Source of the DNA: Symbiodinium natans
Taxonomy: Eukaryota; Sar; Dinophyceae; Suessiales; Symbiodiniaceae
Direction: 5' to 3'
DNA length: 64,000 bases
NCBI GenBank assembly: GCA_905221605.1
Contig: CAJNDS010001224.1
Location: forward strand, 250,001 to 314,000
Below, piece by piece: positions 10,647 through 21,664 of the stretch. The notes beneath the pieces were generated by a model. It searched no databases. It was given only the letters and a program-made list of their open reading frames with translations, and was not told where the DNA came from. The number at the start of each line of letters is the position of its first letter. Within the stretch, counting starts at the first letter, position 1. The translations under genes and the position numbers were made by a program.

Positions 10647-13600
10647 CTACACCACGAGGTTTACGGCCTGGCGCGAAGGCACAAGGCACTTGTCGGACTT
10701 CAGATGTTGGAAGAGCTTGGTGCCCATCTTCTTCAGGGCCGCCACAAAAGGCTCCTTTGTCTTGTTGTTGTTCAGGGTGTGGAGCGTGGTGCGCAGGATG
10801 GCATCCTTCATCATCTGGCCATAGCCTCAAAAAACATAAACACCGAAGCTTGGGATGTTCCACCTTATACGAACAGTCCTTAGTCGGGATTGTATTAGGG
10901 GGTACTAGTGTCCCTATTAAGGACTGTTACATGGACTGTTAGAATGAGGGGGAACATCCCAAACCGAAACTCTAACCCCTAAACCCTAGCCTCAATAAAC
11001 GCAGCCAAAAAGGATCTGGGAGCAGGAGGAAGCCCGAACCCTAAACCCTAAACCCTAAAAAGGGTTGCCAATGGACTTACCCACAGTTGTGCGCCCACCA
11101 TCCACTCCACTTGGAGGTTCATTTGGGTCGTTATAAGTAGGGCTAAAGTACTCTAGAGAGCGTACTTTCAGTGGAGTTACCGTACTTATATCCCTAGTTA
11201 TAACTACCCAGATGAACCTCCAAGTATAGTCCAGGCCCGCTACTAAACCCAAACCTTATAGGGTAGGTACATGGTCCCTGCCCTGATTGGGGACCCGTCT
11301 ATACATCCTTCTATGCTTCTATCTAAACCCCAAACCCCAAACCCTAAATAAACCCTGAACCCTGAACCCTAAACCCCAAATCCTAAACCCTAAACCCTAA
11401 ACCCTAAACCCGAAGGGCCCAAACGAAACACCTCTAAGCCCGACAGAAAGCCTTAGGTCGGCTTCTCGATAGCCTCCCTCTGAAGATTGTTCACAACGAA
11501 TCAGAGGTTCCTTCTGCTACCCCCCTCTCTACTACCCCCCCGCCCCGCCCCCAGATACAGTTTAGGGTTTAGGACACCCACTGCTGGTGACTGCGCCTCC
11601 ACGCCTTGCTCAAACAACTCAACCGTAAACCCAAAACCCTTCTCATGCCCACCAGGAAACTCTTCTCCGGACCAGGGCTGTAGAAGTTCTCCGCGTGGAC
11701 CTAGGCTGGCAATTTGAGAACCCGCTTGAGAAAAGATACCTGGGCAACCCTTGAGGTTCTTGAGGTTTAGGATTTAGGGTTTAGGGTTTAGGGTTTAGGG
11801 TGACCCAAGAGTACCCTAGGAATGTCAAGGGCACCCTTTTTTGCTTGTCAGTCCTTAAAGAGGCTCATCAGGGAACCTGAGCCCCGGGGAAAATAAGGGC
11901 CCTCCTAAACCCAGTACAGGTCTAGGGTTGGTAAAGGTTTGGGGTTTAGGGTTTAGGGGAAATACCAAACCCTAAACCCTAAACCCTAAACCCTAAACCC
12001 TAAACCCTAAACCCTAAACCCTAAATGAGTAGCTATACTCCAAAGGCCCAGGGGCAAAGGGACCGAAGGTGCGGTCTTGGTCAATGGCCACGTCGCAAGC
12101 CGCCACTCGGTCTAGGCCACGGTCTGGGTTGAAGAGGTCTTTGTTCATCTCCTGTTTAGGGTTTAGGGTTTAGGGTATAGGGTTTAGGGAGGTTGGACCC
12201 TTTCTAGGATGGCCCCCTGAAGGCCCTCTGAACAAATCTCCCCTGCGAAAGACACTCCTAAACCCAATAAGGGAGAAAAATGAGATGAGCCCGAAGCCCA
12301 GGAATTTTGGCTATGAGTCCAGTTGCAAAAGACCCCTAACCACTAAACCCTGCAAAGCTACAGGCGCTTATGTAGGTAAGCCGTCACAAGCTCACAGGGC
12401 TTGTAACCCAAGTTGCTTCATACTCGAAACTCCAAACACCCCATGTGGGGCCATAGCAACTCTACTCAGAACTGGAGGGTTTAGGGTTTACGGTTGGGAC
12501 GTTCCCCCTTATACAAGCAGTCCTTAAATAGCGATTATACTAGGAGGGTACTAGAAGCCTGGTATGGACTGTTAGTATAAGGGGGAACATCCCAAGGTGC
12601 CTGTCTGTGGTTGGCTACCTTATACGGGACCTATGAACCAACAAAAACAGCAGAAGAATACCACTGGGTAAACCCTAAACCCTAAACCCTAAACCCTAAA
12701 CCCTAAACCCTAAACCCTAAACCCTAAAGCCTAAAGCCTAAACCCTAAACCCTAAACCCTAAACCCTAAACCCTAAACCCTACCCAGTCCTTGAGGGTGG
12801 CCTGCAGCTTGGTAAGGATGGAGGCATACCTGAGTTGCCGAGTTCACAAGCCCCCCAAAAAGTGTAGACTTTCAGTTTTCTTGGGGATTATAACACCCCA
12901 AGAAGTGTAAAGTGTACCCATTCAGCTACTAAGGTAAGAACCTTACCTGAATTTAAAAGGTTTATTGAATACATATGTACATACATACCCATTCAGCTAC
13001 TAAGATACTTGGGGTCCTTTGCCAAGTCGTTGTGCTCCAGGGGGTCTTCCTCCAAGTTCACGAGGCATCCCTCCCCACAGTCGATGGTCCATGTCTGGCG
13101 ATCAACTTCCTCGAGGGCCCCGAAACCCTAAACCCTAAACCCTAAACCCCTGAGCCCTAAACCCTAAACCATCCGAAACCATGTTTTCTGAAACCATCCT
13201 AGGTCCTAAACCCTAAGCCCTAAACCCTATACTCCTCGGGGGTGTCCGCCAAAGGCATCGGCTCCCCAAAGATCTTCACATCGTCGGGTGCGGGCAGAGG
13301 CCCGTTGTGCTCCTCAATGGAAGTCACCTTGGTAGCCCAGTAGCTGGGGATGTACTGCCCTTATTCTAGCAGTCCTTAATCTGTAAGAAGGGGGTGCTAT
13401 ACTCCCTATTAAGGACTGTTAGGAAAAGGGGGACATCCCAACCAGTAGCCACAGTCCTCAGGGTACTTACCCCTTTTTGGGGTTGGCTATTTGTTTGTGA
13501 AACGGCGCCCCAAAACCAAAAGGCAAAGGACAAAAAACGGGCACCACTGGGATACCAAGTCACCGTGGAGCAGTTGGGGTACATGGGCCCCACCCAGGCG

Positions 13601-16600
13601 CTCAAGGGCTGTTTCCCCGTGACCAGCTTGTATGGCCACGCCAAGACCGCCTTCGAGCTGAGATGCATGGGATCAGGGCGGCCATTGGTGTCTGCCAAGA
13701 TGTGTGGCCACTGCGGCACGCTGTCCACAGTGTGCAACAAAGGAAGGCCCTTCTCCTGAGGCGTGGGGGCCCTGCAAAAATTGCATTTTTGCAGCTTTGA
13801 TAAGGATTGAAGGTACTACCCTGAACCCAAAACCCTAAACCCGAAAGCCCTGAACCAACCTACCCCTGTCTCCTTGAGCCAGGTGTTGGCCGCTTCTGAC
13901 TTCTTGTCCACCATGTCCACACCCGCAAGCTCGGTGAGCGTGCCGTACCAGTCCGCAACATTCACGATGCCTCCAAAAAGGGCCCCCTTATAATGAAGAC
14001 CCATAAGGGTAGGATACCCTTTTAATGAAGACCAATAAGGCAGGACATCCTTACAATGAAGACCCACAAGGGTAGGATATCCCTTATAAACAGCTGATGC
14101 TTGTGGTCCTCTTTGGAACCCCGAGCCTTCGAACTTCTTGCCACGGCGCGCAGGCGGCACGAAGCCGCCAGAGACGAAGGCGTTGGTTCGCACACCGCCA
14201 TCCCAGTCGTTGTACCTAGACTCCCATGAGAACCGGGGTTTAGGGATGTTTAGGGTTTAGGGTTTGGGGTTTAGGGTTAGGTATAACCCTACCTATCTTA
14301 GTTGCTGAGTTCACAAGCCCCCCAGAAGTCTACGGTTTCAGTTCTCTTGGAGATTATACTACCCCCCCCCCCCCCCAAAAGTGTAAAGTGTACCCATGCA
14401 GCTACTAAGTACCTTCATTTAAAGGTTTGTTGAATACATATGTACATATATACCCCTGCGCTTCAGTCTAAAAGAGAATGCTTTCTCAGGGGATCATAGA
14501 TACCCTAAACCCTAAACCCTAAACCCTAAACCCTAAATGCCAAGAGGTACTTGCTGCCGCGCAGGGGGTGGTTGGATGCGGCTCCCGGCTCGTAGATGGG
14601 CCCGCCATTGTCGGAGGTGAAGATGATGAGCGTGTCATTGTACCTTCACTTAGGGCTCAAGGAGGTTCTACCAGGAGGGCGCCCCCCCCCCCCCCCCCAC
14701 CAGTACTAAGTAGAGTTAACTTAGGGCTCAAGGATGATCTGGGACGGATTTAGGGTTTAGGGTTTGGGTTTTAGGCTTTGGGGGTTTAGGAGGCCCCCCC
14801 CCCCCCTAGATAGAAGTAGAGTTGTCAGGACCCCAAGTTGGGTCATCAGGATCCAAAATTAGGTCATACGTCCCTTATCTATAATTAGCATAGTAAGGCG
14901 GGGACGGACATGTATGAACGCCTGCGTCATCCTCAGGCCTACCGTGGCCTTCGCATGGGCACCCGAAAATGAAGAGATGATTGAGGGTGTAAGGAGGGAC
15001 CCCTAGAAGGGGCCCTTACTCTTATTCCCCTACCAAAAACACCCATACATATATATATATATATACACATAATATCTATATATATATATATACATACCTT
15101 GTATAGCCCCTATATACTTAAGTAGCCCCTAAGTGACCCCCAAATTACCCCTAAGGGCTCCCTCCTGTAGCTGAGATGACCTACAAGTCCAAGCCACATG
15201 CCCTTCTTCTTGAGAGCAGCCACGGTTTCCCCTACGGCTGAGTCCATGTACAGGGTCATGGCGGCATAGAGGCGGCGGTTGTCGTCATCGAAGGGCTTGC
15301 CCCCAGCGGCCTTGACCAAATCGTCAATCTTCTTCAGCCAGATCTTCGGGACCTGCGCCAAGAAGCAGGGGCTCCCTTGCTGGACGAACTCTAGTTGTGG
15401 GAGTTAGAACCTGCTGAGCCCTACTTACAACTACGAGGCCTCCAATCCCTAAACCCTAAACCCTAAACCCTCAACCCTCAACCCTAAACCCTAAACCCCT
15501 TACCTGCAAGGGGGTGTGGATCAAGTGAAAAGAGTAGAAGAGAAAGAGGGGGCTCGTCACGTCATGCGCGGCGATGATCTCCAAGACCCTCTCTTTGAAG
15601 AGATACTCCTGGCCGATTAAAGGGGGTTTAGGGTTTAGGGTTTAGGGTTTAGGGTTTAGGGTTTGGGGCTTTCTGCCCCGCGCCTATCTCACTGAAAGTC
15701 GCAATGCAGAACACCACACGTTCACTTATTGTAGGAAGAAGAATGGGCCTATTCCTTCTGCTCCGGTTCCGGGTGTAGAGTTTTGGGAGGTTCATGGGTA
15801 GTTACAAGTATGCCGGGTTAAAAAATAAGCAGAGTTGCCATCATTATAACCCTACTGATATCTCCTCATGAGCCTCCAAGAAAAAAGCTTGCTGGAACAA
15901 GTGGTCTGGAGAGTTGAGCACTCCAACTAAGCCATAAACCGAACCCTAAACCCTAGACCCTAAACCCGGCTCCTCATAACATCTCGGGTCCGATTCTTCA
16001 TCCTCCTCACAAGCGGCGGACAACTCGGCGGCATCGCGCACAGGGCCGGAGTAGGTGGCATTGTGCCTAGGGTGCTCCGTCGAAACCCTTGGGATTAGGG
16101 TTTAGGGTATAGGGACTGTTCCAAAACCCGAAGGGTCCGTGTACCTACATAGCCTATATAGTATATACTTGGGCCCTAAAGCTGCTTTATGGGAACCGCT
16201 TTAAGGCCCAAGTATATACTATATGGGTATATGGACCCTTAGCCAAACAAATATCATCCCGCAATCCCTAGGTTATACACGCGATATCTCTCTAAGATTG
16301 CTAGATGAGAGCCTCTTAGACGGGAAATGGTTTCAAAAACCTAAACCCAAAAAACTACCAATGGCTTACCTAGGTGCATGGAGAAGTCTTTCATGCGATT
16401 CAAGCAGGCATCCACTTCACCTGTGGCAAAGAAGACGGTGCTCTTGTGCCAATAGTCGTTGGCATGCTGGTAATAGCCTTGGGCGGCATTTTAAACCCCT
16501 CTGAAAAATACCTACATATGACCCCCCAAAAACCCAAAAGGACAAAACTTAAAATTTCCAGAAAGGGCCTACCTAGCAGCCATACCATGTCTCATAACCT

Positions 16601-17299
16601 CGGCCCTTGGGAGAATGCTCGGGGGTGGCCATCCCGGCATCCCACTTACCCACGGCGTGCGTGCGATATCCAGCCTCGCGCAGCTTCTCGGCGATGCCGG
16701 TCATGTTGCGGGGGATGCCGGCATATCCACCTAAACCCAGGAGGAACCTAGGAACAAAAAGGGGTACCCTGTTGGGTTGTTTTGGGTTGTAAAGCGATTA
16801 TAAGGGAACCCCAACCCTAAAAAGAAGGAAATAAGGGGCCTAACTTCGAGGTCCTAGCCACTCACCGGGTCGTCGTAGTTCTGGGAGGTCACTGCGGAGT
16901 TGATGGGGTTCACGTGCACGGCCATGCGGCCCGACTGGATGGAAGAACGAGTCGGAGAGCAAATCTTGTAGGTGTAGTGGCGATCCAAAAGAACTCCGGC
17001 GTCAATGAGAGCCTAGCTCATGGTTGGGATCATATTAAAAAAATTGCTGTATATATTCCTTATTGGGTTTACAAGTACCCTTGAAAAGGTAAAGTGGTAC
17101 CCAACTATGACACAGGAGCATCTAGGTTGGGGGTATGGACTTCTGCCTTTCCCTGCTGCTCCTCCGGTGATGCTCCCGCGTCGCGGCGATGTACTCCCAT
17201 GTTGCCCCAGCCATAGTCGTCCGCCAAGATGAAGAGCACGTGGGGCTTGGCCCATGTGGTGACCAAAAGCGTTGAAAGGGACGTCCAAAGCAGCGACAT
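10647..17299 (-). CDS. Secreted type I arylsulfatase, 17 exons
   Basis: Formylglycine-dependent sulfatase that hydrolyses sulfate esters, probably outside the cell or in an endomembrane compartment. Exons (5' to 3'): 17299-17120, 17012-16862, 16730-16581, 16477-16378, 16066-15973, 15608-15504, 15352-15195, 14643-14551, 14215-14127, 13970-13864, 13755-13564, 13327-13226, 13127-13009, 12829-12784, 12151-12039, 11109-11081, 10825-10647. They sum to 2007 nt and stay in frame to a TAG (668 aa). Residues 3-17 are a hydrophobic signal peptide. The metal site LADDYGW has D27/D28. CSPTR begins at C78, the Cys that becomes formylglycine. GKWDAGM follows with K139, then FHLIHTP with H256, SDNGGP with D324/N325, and LRGSKY with K344, all in family order. 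Residues 600-668 lie beyond the usual end of the family and have no known match. Donors are 10 GT, 5 GC and 1 GA. The exon 10/11, 12/13 and 15/16 junctions are the least certain. The start is the first ATG ahead of the signal peptide. Confidence 0.9.
10850..10972. mobile_element. Family B inverted-repeat element
   Basis: TTGGGATGTTCC...AACAGTCCTTA and, inverted, GGACTGTT...GGGGGAACATCCC. It lies in the last intron of the arylsulfatase gene. Other copies are at 12493-12595, 13345-13441, 25573-25801, 29993-30078, 37831-37932 and 57384-57478. Confidence 0.85.
11110..11236. mobile_element. Family F inverted-repeat element
   Basis: CTTGGAGGTTCATTTGGGT and inverted ACCCAGATGAACCTCCAAG. Its inner side provides the acceptor of the 29-nt arylsulfatase exon 11109-11081. 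Related copies: 39434-39533, 44799-44930, 46143-46344, 58084-58201, 58480-58655, 62243-62385. Confidence 0.85.
12493..12595. mobile_element. Family B element
   Basis: TTGGGACGTTCCCCCTTAT start with the inverted GTATAAGGGGGAACATCCC end. The complete copy lies in arylsulfatase intron 14. Confidence 0.85.
12667..12783. repeat. Interstitial telomere array inside arylsulfatase intron
   Basis: CCCTAAA repeats abut the 3' end of the 46-nt exon 12829-12784. On the gene strand the intron starts GTAGGGTTTAGGG, so the telomere-like repeat supplies the splice donor. Confidence 0.85.
12830..13008. mobile_element. Family E introner (arylsulfatase intron 13)
   Basis: GAGTTGCCGAGTTCACAAGC start, paired AAAAAGTGTA...AGAAGTGTAAAGTGTACCC segments, and a TTCAGCTACTAAG end that occurs twice. 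GTAT is duplicated at both splice junctions (GT donor). Confidence 0.85.
13331..13557. mobile_element. Family A introner with nested family B copy
   Basis: This is arylsulfatase intron 11. Family A ends (GGTAGCCCAG and inverted CTGGGATACCAAG) abut the two exons, and GTGACTT is present at both splice junctions as a target duplication. A family B element (13345-13441) is inserted near one end. Confidence 0.85.
14297..14410. mobile_element. Family E element
   Basis: TTAGTTGCTGAGTTCACAAG start and CAGCTACTAAG end around a C-run and AAAAGTGTAAAGTGTACCC. It lies in arylsulfatase intron 8. Confidence 0.8.
16130..16241. mobile_element. Family G element in arylsulfatase intron 4
   Basis: The same GGGTCC...TATAGTATATACTTGGGCC arms and inverted partner as at 624-734. 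It sits inside the intron between exons 16477-16378 and 16066-15973. Confidence 0.8.
16478..16580. mobile_element. Family K introner (arylsulfatase intron 3)
   Basis: Body motif AAACCCCTCTGAAAAATACC and end GGGCCTACCTAG; GC donor with GCT duplicated. The same body motif occurs in TBCC/TPR introns at 40279-40380 and 38772-38903. Confidence 0.7.
16731..16861. mobile_element. Family D introner (arylsulfatase intron 2)
   Basis: The whole intron is one element: AGGAACCTAGGAAC ... GGGGTACCC ... AAGGGAACCCC ... GGTCCTAGCCAC. GTGG is duplicated at both junctions, giving a GT donor. Confidence 0.8.
17013..17119. mobile_element. Family J introner (arylsulfatase intron 1)
   Basis: CTCATGGTTGGGATCATA start and inverted GGTACCCAACTATGACAC end. 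GCTC is duplicated at both junctions, giving a GC donor. Copies of the family also form introns at 40445-40546 and 22439-22561. Confidence 0.85.
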
Positions 17300-17547
17300 G
17301 ACGCTCCAAAGGAAAAACAAGATTCAAAGTGCGAACGTCTTCCACAAAAGACACCTGAGCCAAACCTCTCAGAGCAGCTCTTGGTGCCAAGTCCAAAAGA
17401 GACCCATGTAAGCTTCTGAAACATTCGCGAAACCCAACTTCACAATGCAGGTAGCTCTCTACATTAGGGGTCCCTTTTTGGGTCCCCCATATAAAAAAAC
17501 GGCGACCTTGCAAGGACCCCCCCCAAGAAAAAGGGACCCTAAGAGAA

Positions 17548-20310
17548 TTACCCATGCGCCTTCTCCCCACGCCACAGAATCTCGAGGGTCTTCTCCAACA
17601 CCTGCAGGCCCGCCTCCTGTGTTTAGGGTTTAGGGTTTAGGGTTTCGGGTTTCGGGTTTAGGGCTGACAGGCAGGGTTTAGGGTGTGGGGTTTAGGGCTC
17701 ATGTGGGTGGGATTCTACAAGTAGGGCCCCCCCCTGGTTATAAGTAGAGTTTAGAGTCTAAGGGCCCTAAAATTGGGTTGGTTATTTAGGTTACTCCTCC
17801 CCTGACTACAGTTAGTATAATAAGGTGAGGGGGCTCACTTTGAGTGGGATTCTAGCTGAGCTTACTGGGACTTTCCCGGATACCTAGCAAACCTATAAAC
17901 CCTCAACCCCAGTCATTTGTTTGGGGTTTAAGGATGTTACGGGTTGACGTAGGGCTTCACTAGAGTTAAGAATCTCAAGGCCCTTAGGACTTACTTGCCA
18001 CCGGGCTTTGCTTTGCTGGGTTAGGCCTTTAAACACCCTGAAAAATATCTACAATATAGGGTCCCTTATGAACCCAAGCAAGGAACATAAAATCCCTAAG
18101 GGTCCATGCACCTAAATGGGGAATACTTGGGCCCCAAAGTCCCTAGATAGGAGGCACTTTAAGGCCCAAATACTCCCTATTTAGGTACATGGACCCTTAG
18201 GGTAGATATAAAAGTCCCAATTTCCAACCCAGTTAGGCCTAGATGCAAACTTCCTGGGCATGGCCCCCTAAACCCTAAACCCTAAACCCTAAACCCTAAA
18301 CCCTAAACCCTAAACCCTAAACCCCCCTTGGCAGGCATCTGGTGGTTTAGGGTTTAGGGGTTTGGGGTTTCGGGTTTAGGGTGAGAGAGAGAGAGAGAGA
18401 GAGAAAAGCATGGCTACCTGAGAATGTCTGCAGCCCGAAAAACCAAAACAAGTCTCACTAGGCGAAGAACCCTTTCCTTTACCAGGGCTTTCCCTACTAC
18501 CCTCTATACTACCACCCTAGGTCCCCCCTTAAATGACCTTAGCTAGGCTTAGTTTTCCTTAAGTCGCCTTAATTATGGCGGGGAAGCTAAGGGGAGGTAA
18601 TTAGCATAGGGGGGGCAGTAGGCCCATGACTTTACTGGACTTAGTGACTGTCAGAAAAGCCCTAAACCCCAGAATAAACCCTAAACCCCAAACCCCAAAC
18701 CCTAAACCCTAAACCCCAGAGTAAACCCTGATTGGGGGGGGGGCTGCGCGCCTCCTGCGGCCATGGCGGTCGTGGGAACCTCACCTCGCAGGCTTGCGGG
18801 ACTTGAGTGGCTACGCACCCTAAACAAAAACCCTAAACCCTAAACCCTGAGCCCTTGTATTTCATTGAGCCCAACCCCCTACTTTCATGAGTAATTAGCT
18901 AGGTTTCTCTGCTCTGTTTAGGGGTTAGGGTTTTCGGGCACTTCGAACCCTAGCTAGGGTACTTCCAACCCAACCTTTCACCTGCCGATGAACCCTAAAC
19001 CCTGTACCCTGTACCCTGAACCCTGAACCCTAAACCCTAAACCCTAAACCCGAAACCCTAAACCCTAAACCCCGTTCCAGGCCTCTCTGACTGGCAAGAA
19101 GGCCGGCAATGCACTCACAGGAATTGTGGCCTGGGGCTTTTAGGTTTAGGGTTTTAGGGGCTGCTATTGCAGGCACCTTGAGGGGTTTAGGGTGTAGGGC
19201 CGTTTCGGGTCTAGGAATATACCGCTGCAGGAACTCAATGAACTACATTAACTGAACCTTTAAAACATAATTGACATATTTGAGTCATTTAGTTGCCGTT
19301 TGAATTGTACTGTCTCTCAAAGCCCCAAAAAACCAGTGCTGGAGGCCTATACAGCCGCGTGCTCTTGCAAGTGCTTTTTGTTTGCGGAACAGTATAGCAC
19401 TTTCAGCCCTTCAGGTCTTCAAAGTGCCGTACTGTCCCCGAAAAACCCTAAACCCTAAACCCTAAACCACCTGAAGCCTGAGCAGCCACGTCCTCTTCCA
19501 AAGGTTGGTCTTTTAGGAAGAGTACAGCCGTACTGTCCCTAAAACCCAAAACCCAGACCCAAAGAGCCCAAAACCCCATTAATTAAGAAATATTCCTTGA
19601 ACCATTATAGGGATCCTTAGTATGATTTAAGATCAATATTCATTCCTTCATTAAGGGGTATTGGGCTCTTTGGGGAAGCGGAACATGCTGTACTGTCCCA
19701 ACGGAAAACCGAGAACGCCAATTCTGGAGGCCTATACCAACATGGGCCATTAAGCCTCTTTATCCCCCAACCAACCCTACAATGGGCCTTTTCAAGGGGT
19801 TATCGGGTATAATCGCCCATGTAGGTACAGCCAAGTCCCCTTCCGAAGATTGGCTTTTCAGGGACAGTACAAAACCTTCAGCCCTGAGGCCCATAGAGCC
19901 CCAAACCCCTGAATTAAGGACTACACCTTAAATTACATAATACGGGGGTTCTTTTTCTACGGGCTTAGGGTTTAGGAATGCACCAGGGTTTGGTCTTAGG
20001 GTTTAGGGTTCAGGGTTTAGGAATATACCAGGGTCTAGGGTTTAAGGTTTAGGGTTTAGGGTTTTGGAATATACGTCAAAGCATGTGGGGATTCCTTGGT
20101 AATGGTTTAGGGCCTCTTCCTTTATTCAGGGGTGTTGGACGTAGAGCTAAAACCCTAAGCCCTAAGCCCTAAACCCTAAACCTAAACCCTAAACCCTAAA
20201 CCCGAAACCCTAAACCCTAAACCCCAGTGGCCGGGCCCCGCGCGTGATCCGCACCAGGGAAAGGATCTGTTGCCCATCCAGGCTCGCCGATGCCGCCTCG
20301 GAGCTGCAAC
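17548..20310 (-). CDS. Hypothetical protein, 3' exons including 15- and 26-nt micro-exons
   Basis: This gene lies directly upstream of the arylsulfatase on the same strand. The terminal exon 17616-17548 (EAGLQVLEKTLEILWRGEKA) ends in TAA. It joins in phase to a 26-nt exon (18810-18785), then to about 19130-19066 (ATIPVSALPAFLPVREAW), then to a 15-nt exon (19176-19162) through a GC donor whose GCC is repeated at the next exon. The donor of the 19066 exon does not fit GT, GC or GA cleanly. A further likely exon lies at about 20310-20228 (LDGQQILSLVRITRGAR), but its junction is not resolved. The 5' end was not found. Function is unknown. The 19320-19930 interval inside it is repeat sequence. Confidence 0.45.
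18096..18201. mobile_element. Family G element
   Basis: TAAGGGTCCATGCACC and, inverted, GGTACATGGACCCTTA flank a hairpin with shorter arms than the other two copies. Confidence 0.75.
19320..19930. repeat. Diverged direct repeats around a family I element
   Basis: A roughly 100-150-bp unit containing TCTTCCAAAGGTTGG..AGTACAGCCG-like sequence recurs about three times (around 19340-19440, 19470-19550, 19830-19890), with a family I element between two of the copies. No exon was recognised here. Confidence 0.5.
19564..19676. mobile_element. Family I element
   Basis: AAAGAGCCCAAAACCCC start and GGGTATTGGGCTCTTTGGGG end; complete hairpin. Confidence 0.8.
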
Positions 20311-21601
20311 GAGCTTAGGGGCTTAAAGGGTTTAGGGTTTAGGGTTTGGGGTTTAGGGTTTAGGGTTTCGGGTTTAGGGTTTGGGGTTTAGGGGTCCAAG
20401 GTTGGGTTCAGGGTCTGTCAGCGAAGGCATGGATGGAATGTGTAGATCCTGACAGCTTGGAACGAACTTGGAACAGGTTCAGTCTAGGAGGCTAAGTCAT
20501 CAAAATCGAGTACACTCTTGCAATTGCCATCATTGCCCTAAACCCTAAACCCCAAACCCTCAAACACAGTGCCCCATGGCATTTTTCAGGGTTGCCCTAA
20601 ACCCTAAACACTAAACCCTAAACCCTAAACCAAGGACATAAGAGACTTGAACTTGCCAAAAAACTGTTTCTTGTTGCAGGCTCAGGGGGTCCAACAGTAG
20701 CTTCTCAAAGGGTCCATGTTAGGGTTTGTTTGGGGTTTAAGGTTTTGGGTTCAGGCAAAGGCCCTGGAAGCTACTCTTGAGGAACCCCCTAAACCCCAAA
20801 CCCGCAAAGATCCAGGCATCTGGTCTTGGTGGGTATGCCTGCGTAATTGGGTGTAGGGCTTAGGCCCTAGGCAGGTCGCAAACCCTTCAGAGCTTCGGGT
20901 TTTCGGGTGAATAGACATGTCTTCAGTGCCGGAACAAGGTTCTGGGGTCTATACTGGCCTGCACTCGTATCACAATGCCCTTACAAAATTTACCCAGAGA
21001 GCGTAGTACCCCACAGTGAAGGAATGCACCCTTAATTGTTCAGAGTAAGCTCTCCATCTTCTCTCATGGCTTCAAACTTGGGACATGACACACACACACA
21101 CACACAGCTCTATGCTAGTCACTCTGCGTCTCACAAATGCAGCTTTGCGTGCCGTTGAATAAGCTAGTGAATCTACAATGGCGGGGTCCCTGGGGTAAGA
21201 TGCTGCAGCCACAGATGCCGCAATGTCTTTCGCATGGCCCCTGCTCTGCTTCAATTCGGCTTTGGGTGGTTTTGTTGAGATTTTAGGGGGGTTTTGCGTT
21301 CTTGGGCTAAACCGGCTAAACCCTAAGCCCTAAACCCTAAACCCTAAACCCTAACCCTGTTCCACGTGCTCAAAAGCAGCAGTCTCACCAGTTGAAGCAA
21401 GTCACCCATGAACAACGACGCGCCCAGATAGGCATATCCCTTGTATCATAAAGGGTCCCTTTAGGCTTTAGGGTTTAGGGTCCCTTGAATTGTGGTTCAA
21501 GGTATATTCCTTAGATAAGGCGTAGTGGGCTCTTTGGGCAACGGGTCAGGCGGCTACCATGCTTGTGGTGCATCTGGGCTACATGATTACCTAGGAAAAA
21601 T

Positions 21602-21664
21602 ATGTATATATATATATATGTATATGTGTATATGTATATGTATATATGTATATACATATTGTAT
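21602..21664. repeat. TA/TG microsatellite
   Basis: TATATATG-type repeats. Comparable tracts occur at about 15046-15100, 22704-22765, 23551-23625, 31205-31290, 35085-35150, 39777-39835, 54008-54135 and 55397-55465. Confidence 0.85.

Noticed and set aside
10417-10863. 148-codon open frame at the arylsulfatase 3' end
   Set aside because: The frame differs from the one that continues the rebuilt gene, and it passes into a family D element.
15880-15930. Extra arylsulfatase exon between exons 5 and 6
   Set aside because: The frame is open, but exons 5 and 6 join directly in frame with conserved sulfatase sequence and a GAG duplication.
16374-16751. Plus-strand open frame in the arylsulfatase region
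   Set aside because: Antisense shadow of exons 3 and 4, which carry conserved sulfatase sequence on the minus strand.
17338-17362. Possible spliced-leader relic upstream of the arylsulfatase start (TTTGGCTCAG on the minus strand)
   Set aside because: Only about ten bases resemble the 3' end of the dinoflagellate spliced leader; the rest does not match. No full relic was noticed anywhere in the window.
17013-17570. 185-codon minus-strand open frame over the first arylsulfatase exon
   Set aside because: It runs in a different frame from the conserved sulfatase N terminus, crosses a family J element, and has no motif.
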